Assembly (NCBI RefSeq): GCF_036370855.1 | Contig: NW_026991408.1 | Location: 62,001 to 126,000 of the forward strand | Source of the DNA: Dromaius novaehollandiae | Lineage: Eukaryota; Chordata; Aves; Casuariiformes; Dromaiidae | Length of the DNA: 64,000 nucleotides | Direction of reading: 5' to 3' | Shown: positions 23,911 through 36,100 of the stretch, in pieces | How positions within the stretch are numbered: position 1 is the stretch's first letter | How the letters are laid out: every line of letters starts with the position of its first letter | Program-made: the position numbers and the translations under genes | The notes under the pieces: model-generated | Told to the model about the DNA's origin: nothing | The model's database searches: none | The model's input: only the letters and a program-made list of their open reading frames with translations

Positions 23911-23916
23911 AATAAA
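23911..23916 (+). promoter_or_regulatory. TTC36: AATAAA polyadenylation signal of TTC36
   Basis: AATAAA in CCCTGAATAAACCTTCCTGC, 263 nt after the TTC36 stop and followed by CT-rich sequence. It is the only such signal before the TMEM25 start codon. Confidence 0.8.
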
Positions 23917-23930
23917 CCTTCCTGCCTGCC

Positions 23931-24240
23931 CGGCACCGAGGCTCGGGGTGCAGCGCCGTGCGGGGGGTCGGATAACTCGTTCCCGGCGGATGCGCGTGCT
24001 GGGAAAGGGGGCCCTGCTCTAGCCCGGCTTGTCTGCGCAGCGCTGCTGCGGAGGGCAGGACGGAGTGACGCGCCGTGCCGGGGGGACGCGCTGGGGACCG
24101 CCCCCGCGGCTCTGCGTGGCCGCAGCGGCCCGCGCTCGGCACCGCACTGCGGGCAGCCGCGTCCCCCGGCCCCACCGCGTGCAGGGGGCTGCGCGGAGCC
24201 CTCCCCGCGTCCCGGCCGCGGCGCGGAGCCGGCTGGCGCG
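23931..24240 (+). promoter_or_regulatory. TMEM25: TMEM25 upstream region, CpG-rich
   Basis: About 310 bases between the TTC36 poly(A) signal and the TMEM25 start. It is CpG-dense with no TATA box seen, and it must hold the TMEM25 promoter and 5' UTR. No individual factor site is strong enough to call. Confidence 0.45.
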
Positions 24241-26005
<1,765 letters not shown>

Positions 26006-27670
26006 GATGCGGCACGACGCCCGTGAGTCCGGGCTAACCCTCTCCGGGAAAGTCCGTCGGCTCCGCAGCACTGCAGCCCCCTCCCAGGCCACCGTTCCCG
26101 CCAGGCCCTCCCAGGATCCCAGCCAGCAACCAGACTCCCTCCGCGATCCGTGCCAGCGCTCCAGGTGGGATACGAGCAATACCGCGAGCCTCCAAAACCT
26201 CCACGTCTTCCTCAGCCCGCCAGGAGCCCGGCTGTTCTCGCTGAGGACCCGCAGCGCAGACCAGCTCTGGTGAGCCCGGGCCGGGGAGCGGAGTTCCGGG
26301 GGGAGAGCGGGTGGGCACGGGGTCCTGCACAGCCCCGGCGGAGCACCTTCCCCTCCCGGACCGAGAGCATTTGGCTTCTCTGAGGCCCGGGGACTTGCTA
26401 ATGCTGAGGATTCCTAAAGCCCCTTCTGATCCTGTCTTTTCTGCCTAGTGGCAAATATCTGACTTGGTATTTTGTGTGGCTGCCATCGGGCAGAACTAGG
26501 CTTTAATTGCCCAGATCACCTGTGTTCCAAAATACTGAGAATCAGGTGCCATCTTGAGAAGTACGGGTGGGCACGCAGCGTTTTGGGGAGGTGCCGTGTG
26601 AGGGAGAAAAGGACTATTCTACCTCTTTTGGGCTGAGATGGACGAGAGCACCTGCAAACAGGGTAGCGGCAGAAATGCCAGCTGCATGGAGGCTGTTCCT
26701 GTCCCACGCTGCCCTTGCAGTAGGAAAAACACGGCTTTGCTCGCATGAGAAGAGACAGAAACACTGCGGTGGCTCCCTGTGCTGTTCCAGTGTTGGTGAA
26801 GAAGCAGCGAAGCGGTGATGTACCAGTAACCCCAGCACTAACACCGAAGGAACCAGGTCAGCTTCCTGTAAAGGGGAGCACCTCGAGGAATGGCATTCTG
26901 GGGACATGAATCCCCGCCCTGCCTCAGACGCTCGCACGCAGCTACATGGAGGTAGTGGCAGTGTGGGAGTGCCTGGGGCCCGTGCAGCCGAGTCCTGAGA
27001 GAACCCCCCCCCCCCCCCCGCCAGCTGCCATGGCTGCTCCGGGAGGCTGCTCGGCACCTGGGCTGCTCCCGTGTCCTAGCTTTTGCCCTGAGTAACAGCC
27101 ACTTGTGAGCTGCGCGTCCTGCCAGGGTGCCAGTCTCCCTTACTTCATGAGCGTGCTTCTGGACGGAGCAACTCCTGAGGCCACCCGTGAGCCCTCTCAT
27201 TGCTACAAAGCTGCCAGAGCTCTGGGGGCTGCCTGGCATTGGGTGCCAGTGTCGGAACAAGCGCGGCTGAGGGTGCCAGGGAGTCGCGCTGGGTTGCTGG
27301 CGCTGAGCAGCCCCTTGGCAATTCGTTAGCTATGCATTGGAGCAGCGCGCTGGCAGGAGCTCCCTTAATTGTTTTCAGTAGCTGTGCTGTTAGCCAAGGC
27401 ATGTTTTTATTCCACTTATGCACTTTAAAAATAGATTATCATCGAAACGCAGCAAAGTTGTTTATAGACAGACTCTGTCAAGCTGCGACTGCTTTGATTC
27501 CTCCCAGAGCAAGGGTAAGCACCAGCCTGAGGTTTAGCAGGTTTGTGACCTGCTTGTTATGGAGCCTCGCCGCCTCTGCCAGAGCTGTGACAGACGTGTG
27601 GGCAGGCAACGTGCCAGCGGCTGGAAAGAGTCTTCCCAACAGCAATAAACTAAGCTCAAGTGTCTGTGTA
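26006..27670 (+). other. TMEM25: TMEM25 3' UTR with AATAAA at 27644-27649
   Basis: After the stop there is 1.6 kb without a credible coding exon. An AATAAA at 27644-27649 is followed by a GU-rich stretch (AAGTGTCTGTGTAGTGCTG), the classical layout of a cleavage site. The UTR is moderately GC-rich and contains a 16-base C run at 27004-27019. Confidence 0.65.
27004..27019 (+). repeat. Homopolymer run of 16 C
   Basis: Uninterrupted C16 within the TMEM25 3' UTR. Such runs are error-prone in sequencing, so the length is uncertain. Confidence 0.9.
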
Positions 27671-28065
27671 GTGCTGTACTGGTTATTTCTCCTCGTCGTT
27701 TGTTTCTCGGCTGAACTCCATTAAGACAGCTGGTGGGAGCAAGACATGTAAAAACTCCTCCAGCTTTTAACATGCTGCTCTCGTCAGCCTTTGACCCACC
27801 CGGAGCCTGAAACAAACTGTGTCCTGTGTCAGCTGCTGCCACCTGCATGCAGTGAGAGGTAAGCAAAGAGCACTGTCCCCTCCCAAGCTCTTCCTGCTTT
27901 CACAAACTCTTTTTGGCACAAAGTGCAGAAAGGAAGCAATGATACTGTTGCCTGTAACAGAGTGACTTGGGAATAGAAAAGGGGACTCGATAATACGGGG
28001 CAGAGGAGATCTGAGATCCCTGGAGTACGGTAAGAGCTTGGAACACACCAGGTGAATCAGTTTGG
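27671..28065. other. Convergent intergenic gap, TMEM25 to IFT46
   Basis: About 400 bases between the plus-strand TMEM25 poly(A) site and the minus-strand IFT46 poly(A) site. I see no coding exon, RNA gene or repeat in it. The two transcripts end tail-to-tail here and may overlap if either uses a later site. Confidence 0.6.
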
Positions 28066-28405
28066 TGTCTGAGCATGGAATTTATTTCCACCTGCTGTAG
28101 GGCTCGTAAAGTGCACTTCACAAGTCTGTACTTGGTAGTGTGTCATGTGGAGTCTCTCATTTGCAAGAGCTAGTTTTATGCTGTATTCCTTGGGAACAAG
28201 TCAAAAGGTGGGGATTAGGCAGCAAACAATCTGCAGCAAATGCTATGAGTAAAACCCTACTCTGTGATTCCCTAGCAGCTTAGCAGTGTCCGTAAAATAT
28301 GGGAGTCTTCTGGAATACTGTGCTTTGCCTTATAAGCTGGTTTGGTCAAACCTCTAACCCCAGCAGCAGATATTGATCCAGGAGATTAGGGTTTAAGGTG
28401 AAGCT
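28066..28405 (-). other. IFT46: IFT46 3' UTR with AATAAA at 28081-28086
   Basis: On the minus strand an AATAAA (plus-strand TTTATT at 28081-28086) lies about 320 nt past the stop codon. No other signal is closer, so this is the likely 3' end. Confidence 0.65.
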
Positions 28406-31400
28406 TCACGTAAAGCTTAATACTTCTGCTTCTGCTGCTTGGGAAGGTGGGTTGGATGGAGGGCTCCTAGCCTTCTTCCCTTCAGCCAGGGATTTGAAAT
28501 GCTGCAGGGAAAAGAATGCATTAGTGCAAAGATTTAACTCTCAGTAACTAGAATATACACAGCATCTGAAAGCACAAGCCCCTTTCCCTCTGTATGAGCT
28601 GCGTGGTCAGCAGCGACCTAGAGCCTTGTGTTGGCCTCTGGGGTTTCCAACCTAGTGCTGTCCAAGCTCCTGTCTGTGCTTGGCACAGTCACCGTGACTT
28701 CACTGGAAAAAAATATTCTGCACTTATGCTGGACTGTTAAACGATGCTGCATCCCAGCCTTGTGCTAGATCAGAGGCTCCTTGTGTAATGCTGCAATACC
28801 AACATTGCTTCTCTGAGATACTAGGAAAATGAGAAGCTTTGAAAATGTTCTTTGGGCCCCTTTTATGTTGGCCTATGAGCAGTTTGCAAACGCACACTGT
28901 GTAGCAAGGCCAGATTTCGGGACAGAAGTTTTGTAACGCTCCCAGCTGAGTGACCGGAGCCTGGCTGGCGTCGCTTACCTGCGAGTTCTGGAATTCCGAG
29001 TAGAGAGAGAAGAGGACGTGCAGAGGCTGGATCCGGCTCTTGTACACAGGGATGTCCAGAATGGCTACAAACAAATATCAGAAGTGCATGAGAGCAGCTG
29101 GGCTGTGCTGCCCTGCAGAGAGTGCTGTAAGTACAGGCTGAACTCCTCTCTGCCTCCCACCGCTCGGGCCTTTGTTCATCAAAGACCGCATGTGTCTGGC
29201 ACAAGAGGCCACTTCCCATTGCAGGCAGCTGAAAACGGTCTTGACTTCTCAGGGCTGAACCTGCGTCTATATAGGCCTCTCGCTTTTAGTAACACAGGGC
29301 CGGGCTAGCTGCGCACCTGTGTCTTCAGCAGTCAGTGGTGCACAGGACTGGAGCTGGTCTGTCCTGAATATCCAGAAGGACCAAGTGCACCTAGAAGTAG
29401 TGGATTGCTTTTTTTTTTCCAGCTAAACTCTTGGCACAGGAGGAGAGTTCTCTGATCACTCTCATCAGCCTGCTCGGCAGAGCAGACAGAACCTAAGCCC
29501 CTGCCTGAGGAATAGCGCCGAGCTTATAACTGCCTGAGACGTCCTCTTGAGACCAGCATGAGATAATGTTGTTACCTCACAGTATCCTTTAAAGTTTCAT
29601 GCTTCTGTTTTCTGGCAGCTTCTGGGCTAGGGACAACGAGATGCTTTTGAATGAGGAGAAGAAAGGGATATCCACTGCTTACCACATATCATGTCGATGT
29701 ACTCAGCCAGGTCGCAGTTTATCTCTGCAGTTGGGAGGCTCACCTGGAACAGAGGGGTTTGTCAGCTCGGTCCCCATGCAGCAAGAGCCTGAGAGCATGC
29801 GCTAACGTCAGGCCCAGCACAGAGGCTACCTGGGCCGTGGCTGGGAATTCAGGCATTAGGTTGCTCCCCTGTCCCTTGGCAAGGGAGAAAGGTAGGTGAG
29901 GAACACACCTGAACTGATCAGGCTACAGGCGAAGTGGTCAAAGTGGAACAGAAACCTAGATCACATGCAAGAAGGTTACTAATATCGTGCACCGAGCTAA
30001 CTACTCATCACTTGGACAACATACCTTTCCCAAGAGCTCTTCAAACTCTGGTAACCATTCCTGCATAAGAGTTTCGATGTCAGGCATCGGTCTGCAAGGC
30101 AAGGAAAAAAACACATGCTTCAGGATTACATGCAGGCAACGGAAATGGTTTCCTACTGCCACACTGGCGTAAATGGGACAGCCTCTGTTCTGTCCAGTTG
30201 TGGGACAGCATGTCTGCGGAGCGTCAATTCAGGCGTTTTTATTTAAGAAACCAAGACTAAGCTTTAAAGGTATAACATTTGTGCTTGGCACTGTGGCTAA
30301 AGGAAGATGCTGGAAACGGCATATCCTTTGGAATGAGGTTGGGCAGCTCCAAATTATGAGTTTGGGCAGAAGGGAGTGCCACAGCATCTGGGAACTGAAT
30401 CAGGACATGATAAGAATAATCTTGCCTCCTCTGATTTACCCAGGTTTTTCACTTTTTTGCAGACTCACTGCTTGCGTGAAGTCGCAAGTTAGATGTCCTA
30501 GCTGTTGAGCTAATTCAAGTTATGCAAGCAAAGAGAAGGGCAGAGGGGGAAGTGAGTGTCTTGCATATACAGATGGTAGGACTGCCCTGTAAAGCCACAA
30601 ATGCCTTCTCCCTCTTAGCGTCGCTTGGATAGTTCCACTCAGCACTCCTAGGCTCTGCTACTAGCCTTCCCCTCACCTGATTTTATGCTGCACAAGTATG
30701 TGGAGCTGCTAACGTAAAGGAGAGCTGGTGTAATGACTCACCTGGTGTAATGGACAGTGGCAGGGGGTTTGCAACGATGCAGCTCATTGATACTTTCGAT
30801 CCAGCTGTCAATGGCTTTGGGGTTCTTTTCTGCATTCTCTATACTCTTCACTTTTATCTGCTGCTAAAAACAAAAATATGAATCTGAAGACACATTCTAG
30901 TGGATTTCTGTACACCCTGTGTTCACTCCTGATTGAGCTGCGCATTTGCTCTTTCTTAGCTGCACTATGCCAACGGTTTCTGCAGACAGAACAGCTGCTG
31001 GGAAACAAAATGCTGAGTAAAACCACATAGTGACAAACCAAAGGAAACAAAACTTCAGTTGAAGGAAACAAGTAGATACAAAGTCTGCACGAAGACTTCC
31101 TGAAGTAACCTTTTAGATGCATTTCAGTCTAAAGGTAGGAAAAGGTTGTTTTTTTTGTTTTTGTTTTTCCCTGTTTTTAAAGCCAAGTTATCAGTTTTGC
31201 TGCAACATTGTATTCATACAGTCACAAAAGTAAGAGTAAAACCTAATCTTTTTGCTGTGCTGTGCGGTAATTGTCTCCTTTCCCCTCATGACTCACTGTG
31301 ATGTTGTGCTGTTTGGAATTCTCTGTTAACCAAAGAGAGAGCACGGTGGGGTCTGACTGCTTTGTAGATGGCTCATCTAGGACCAGCAGGCCGAGGTTGT

Positions 31401-32737
31401 CAGGTTTGCCGTCTGGACGTGGAACCTGCAGATAAACAGAGAACCTCTTTCCTATGCAACTCCAAAGGAGGGGAAATAGAGGCTGTTTAGTACAGACCCT
31501 CTGTATGGTCACGCCGCGCCCGCCGTCAGCCAGCAGGAAATAGGTACCTGAGAGACTGTATACCTTTAAGAATGCATCAATGTCTCCAACAGCAGGAATG
31601 AAGTCTGGAATGAAAGGCTGCAGTTTGTGCTCAATTTCTATTACTTGGGGAGTGTACCTGAAAAACAAACACATACGCACAGAGCAGGTAACTATGAAAT
31701 TACCTGCAAAATTTATCATTAACTTAAAGAAGAGGTAAATGCGGGCTAAATCTCCTTCAACTCACCTCCTTATATATTCAAAGAGTTCTTTAATTTCAGT
31801 AGATACTGGCAGATAATCATAGTCTGCTGGATTGTAGGCACTAGAGAAAGGAAGGGACGTTCAGATGAAGATTACATTACAGCAGTTCTGTACAAGCATG
31901 CTGAAGGGAGAAAGGCAAGAACCTGGATCCAGCCGTACCACAAAACTATGAATGAAACATCTTGTAACGCTCACAAGAGCGCGGTTCTTGCGTGTGATAA
32001 CAACGCCGGACTACTTTTTGCCACAGGCACCCTAGCCAAAGCAGCACTGCGCGGATGGAGGGTTGGTTTGTTGTTTGTATTTAGGAGAACGGGTGATCAC
32101 GGAACAGTCTGGCGGTGGATATGCCAAGGGGGTGAGTGGAGAGCAGAGGGGCCTCCCTGTGGGGTGCGGCTCCGGGGCGGAGGATAGCGGTGGGGGGGCC
32201 TGCCTCACCCCGCCAGCGGGGCGCCGCGATCCTCCTCCTCGTCGTCGCTCGAGTCGCTCTCGGAGCTGTCGTCGTCGTCATCGTCATCGTCGTCCTCGTC
32301 CTCCTCGTCCTCGCTGGGGGCCGAGGCGCGGCGCGGCGCCGCCTCCTCCTGGGCGAGAGGGACGGGACGGGCCTCGCCTCACCGCGCCGGGCCGCGCCGC
32401 GCCGCGCCGCCCTCCCCGCCCGCCCGCCCGGTCCTACCTTGCCGCCGCCCCCCTCGTCGCTGCTGCGGCCGGGCCGCGCCCGCGGGGCTGCGCCGCCCGC
32501 CCAGCCCGGCCCCGGCCCGCGGCGGCCCCGCGGGCGCCCCGCCGGCGACGATCGGGCCGCGGGAGGCCGCGCCGCCTCCTCCTCGGCCTCCGGCAGCTCC
32601 AGGCTCTCGTCGTACGGCTGGTCCTCGACGAGGCGGGTCTAGGCAGAGAGGCGGGCTGAGGCGGCGCGGCCCCGCGGCGCGGTGCGGCCCCGCGGCCCCC
32701 CGCCACCGCTCACCTCCAGCGCCCGCGGCTCCGCCAT
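28406..32737 (-). CDS. IFT46: IFT46, intraflagellar transport protein 46
   Basis: Eleven coding exons on the minus strand, from start to stop: 32714-32737, 32438-32638, 32209-32348, 31766-31840, 31564-31657, 31297-31425, 30742-30863, 30025-30091, 29683-29743, 28979-29064, 28406-28501. Total 1095 nt, 364 residues; human canonical is 304. The core matches closely: RRYTPQVIEIEHKLQPFIPD, FIPAVGDIDAFLK, VPRPDGKPDNLGLLVLDEPS, KQSDPTVLSLWLTENSKQHN, HYTRPMPDIETLMQEWLPEF and AILDIPVYKSRIQPLHVLFS. IFT46 is a subunit of the IFT-B core that carries cargo along the ciliary axoneme. An acidic Asp/Glu/Ser run (exon 3) precedes the core, as in other vertebrates. The N-terminal exons 1-2 (MAEPRALE, then TRLVEDQPYDESLELP and an Arg/Pro/Gly-rich stretch) are GC-rich and extend the protein. 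Introns 28502-28978, 29065-29682, 29744-30024, 30092-30741, 30864-31296 and 31841-32208 hold nothing else I recognise. Confidence 0.95.
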
Positions 32738-33174
32738 GGCGCCCGGGCCCGGCGCCGCGCCGTCGCCATGGCGACCCGCTCTCGCGAGACCTCGCCTCGC
32801 TAGCCGCCCGCAGCTAGAGCGGCCCGCCGGGCTCCCGTCCCGCCCGCCTCTATGGTCGCGCCGCGCCCGCCGTCAGCGCTCCCTGGAGGGCGAGCGGCGC
32901 GCTGCGGGGGAGCGGCCGCCCGCAGCACTGACGGGGCCGCAGCGCGGCGCGGCTCCGAGCGGGGCAGGGCGCGGCGCGGCGCGGGCCGCGGGGGCGGGGG
33001 CGGCCGGGGCACGGCGGCCTCCCTCGGGGCAGCGCCGGCCCCCCGGGCCCCGCCCCGCCGTGCGTGGCGCCGCTTCCGGCTGGGGACGTGGCTCGGCGCC
33101 GCCATCTTGTGGGGCTGCCCGAGGAGACGCGGGCGGTGCGGAGCAGCGAGCGGGAGCCCAGCGCCGCCGCCGCC
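32738..33174. promoter_or_regulatory. Bidirectional CpG promoter between IFT46 (−) and ARCN1 (+)
   Basis: Only 437 bases separate the two divergent start codons. Visible elements: a perfect 14-nt palindrome GTCGCCATGGCGAC (32762-32775) resembling an RFX X-box (GTNRCC-AT-GGNAAC type), the palindrome TCTCGCGAGA (32780-32789) known as a BANP/CGCG core element, an ETS-type CTTCCGG (33073-33079), and a YY1-type GCCGCCATCTTG (33098-33109) placed about 65 nt before the ARCN1 ATG. There is no TATA box. The X-box fits control of a ciliary gene; the YY1 and ETS sites are common at housekeeping promoters. Site identities are motif matches only. Confidence 0.75.
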
Positions 33175-36100
33175 ATGGTAGGGGCCGCGCCCGCCGCGGG
33201 GCCGGGGTTGGGGCCGGAGCCGGGGCTGGAGCAGGGGCCGGGGCCGCGCCCGCCGCGGGGGCCTGCCCGGGGCGCGCCGGGCCGGGCCAGGCCGCCGGCG
33301 GGAGCGGGAGCCGGGCCGCGGGGCGGGGGCAGCGCGGGGCTCGGCGCGGCGGGGCCCCGCGCGGAGCAGGGCGGAGCGGCGCGGGGGGAGCTGCCGCCCG
33401 GGGTCGGCTGCTGGGGCGGGGGGCGCCCGCGCGGCGGGGGGGGCGGTGCCGCCGGCCCCCGCGCGTCCCCGGGGTTGCTGCCCGGGGCGGACTCGGTTGC
33501 GTCTGCTTTGGAGGTCGTTGGGGGTGTTAAGCGTGTCACCTTCGGCGAGGCCTTGCGGTTTCCGCCACAGGTGTGCAGCCGCGCTCGGGAGACGGCTGCT
33601 CGGCCTCTCCGCTGCTTAGGGAGCGCAAAGCTGAGGGGTTTTCTCCTCTGGAGCAAATCCCGCTGCTTGTTTCCCACCCGTAGCGTCGTTCCTCTCAGCA
33701 GACGCTGCCGTACTCTGCTCCCGAGCAGCTCCGTGAAAGAGAGCTGGGTGCTAGGAGCGCGGTTTGAAAACTTGGTGCAGATTAGCTCTCTTGCGTTGTG
33801 CTCTGAGGCCTTTTACAGAGCAGTTAGAGAACAGAACCTGGTTTTTGGCCTGCTCACTTCAGGACACGTTTGTCCCCAAGTTGTCAAGCTGCAGGGCTCC
33901 CGGGGTGGTACGGAAGACTTTGACAGTTTTATCAAGGTCTCTGAATGTCTCACCCAGCCATACTATTGCCCTGGGTGTCAGGTGGGGCTCTAAACTGGTC
34001 TGCGTTTGAGAGCTGCTGACACTTGCCTCATTATTACAGGACTGTAAATAGACAGGGTTTGGGGATTTAGAATATTTTTGCTGCAGAAACTGCCTTATGT
34101 TGACTCAATTAAGAAGCTAGTTTTCCTTGAGGAGGATCTTCAGAAGGAAGCTTTGGTAGTCTTGAGAGAATCAGAGAATGTAGATGGGCGATTGCCTCGG
34201 TGCCTTTGCGGTGTTGGTATAATAACATCTATGAAATGCCCAGGAGAGCCATCCATGTGCTGTAATTGATACAGCTTTCCATATTTTGTTGCCGTGACTT
34301 TACTACAGATGTGGCATTAAGGAGAAACATCACATTTCAAAACAGTCCTGTATTTAGTGCTAGCTGGAAGCTGCGCTCTCTTTGAGCAAGTAATTGTGTG
34401 TCAGACTTGCAGAGACTGTGGTGTTGGAGGCCTGCTCCCCGAAGGGTGCAGCTGACGGGGCGTCTGCGCTCTCCCCAGGTGCTCCTGGCGGCAGCCGTCT
34501 GCACGAAGGCGGGGAAGGCCATCGTCTCCCGACAGTTTGTGGAGATGACTCGAACCCGCATCGAGGGGCTGTTGGCGGCTTTCCCGAAGCTCATGAACAC
34601 TGGGAAGCAGCACACCTTTGTGGAAACAGAGAGCGTGCGGTACGTATATCAGCCAATGGAGAAGCTCTACATGGTGCTGATCACCACCAAAAACAGCAAC
34701 ATCCTGGAAGACCTGGAAACACTCCGACTCTTCTCCAGAGTGGTAAGGATCTACGCTTGAGAACGCTGTGTGCAGAGTTTGTGTATATGTAGCCTGAACC
34801 AATGCTATTAGGAGGGAACCTTATAACTGAAACGCTATCTGCCTCCACCTATACAGATTTTCATTTTCTAGAGCCTGTTCCTGACATGGAAGTAGGCAGC
34901 GGTCTTGATCTTGTAAGTTCCTGCGGTATCTTTGAATTACACATAGAAAACTTTTGGTTGTAGTTTAAGCGGTGAGATTGAAGGGATGGTGCTGCAGTAA
35001 ACTTAGCGTGAAATCTTTGCTGTATGCTTAAGACAACACCTATACTCCTTCTAAAAAATATTGTGGTATTACAGTATGTGGCTATTACAAGTATAATGCT
35101 GCTTCAGAGATGTTTCTAAGTAGCATATTTGTGCAGATGTCTTTGTATTAACTCTATAGCCTGTTTCTGTCATTTACAAGGAGAGGACCTTCAGGAAGTT
35201 CTCCAGCTGTGCAATGTTTGTTTGCGTAGGTTTCTGAGAGTTACAATGTTGCAGAGTTAAGAGGTTGTCTAAATATTTTGAGTTAGGAAAAAATAACATG
35301 ATTAATGTGGCAAAGCTTCACCGTGCTGTTTATCAACAACAGAAAGGAACATCAAGGAGCTCAGTGGTATGCAGGTCTTGGGGGGGATCTAGCACACATT
35401 TGAAGTCTGGGGATAGTGGAACGAAAATGTTAAGATGTATCTATTTCGATGAAGCCTCCTTTCACATGTTTTTCCCTACCTAGATCCCTGAGTATTGTCG
35501 AGCTCTGGAGGAGAATGAGATCTCTGAACACTGCTTCGACCTGATTTTTGCCTTTGATGAAATTGTTGCCCTGGGCTACCGCGAGAACGTAAACCTGGCA
35601 CAAATTCGGACCTTCACTGAGATGGACTCACATGAAGAAAAAGTGTTCCGAGCAGTCCGAGAGGTGAGCAGAAGTAATTTCAAGTCTGGTATTCCCTGTC
35701 TGGGAAATGCTGCAATTTAATGCAATAACGTTATTCCGCTTTGATATGGGTCCTAACGTTATTTTGCTTCTCTCTAAGCTAAACGTTCATCTTTCATTTT
35801 CCTTTCCTTCACAATGGCTTTATAAGCAAATCAGCTTAGTTTTGCTTGCTGTGTGGCACAGGCCGAGATGCCAAAGCTCTATCAGTCTGTTATCTTTCCC
35901 TTTAGACTCAGGAGCGCGAGGCAAAAGCTGAGATGCGCCGTAAAGCGAAGGAGTTGCAGCAGGCCAGGAGGGATGCAGAGAGACAGGGCAAAAAGGCCCC
36001 AGGTTTCGGAGGGTTTGGTAGTTCGGCTGTATCTGGAGGCACAACTGCAGCAATGATCACAGAGACCATCATTGAAACAGAGAAGCCCAAAGTGGCACCA

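Noticed and set aside
27004-27019. Poly-C run considered as an assembly join
   Set aside because: Sequence on both sides reads as continuous UTR, so a plain homopolymer is the simpler reading.
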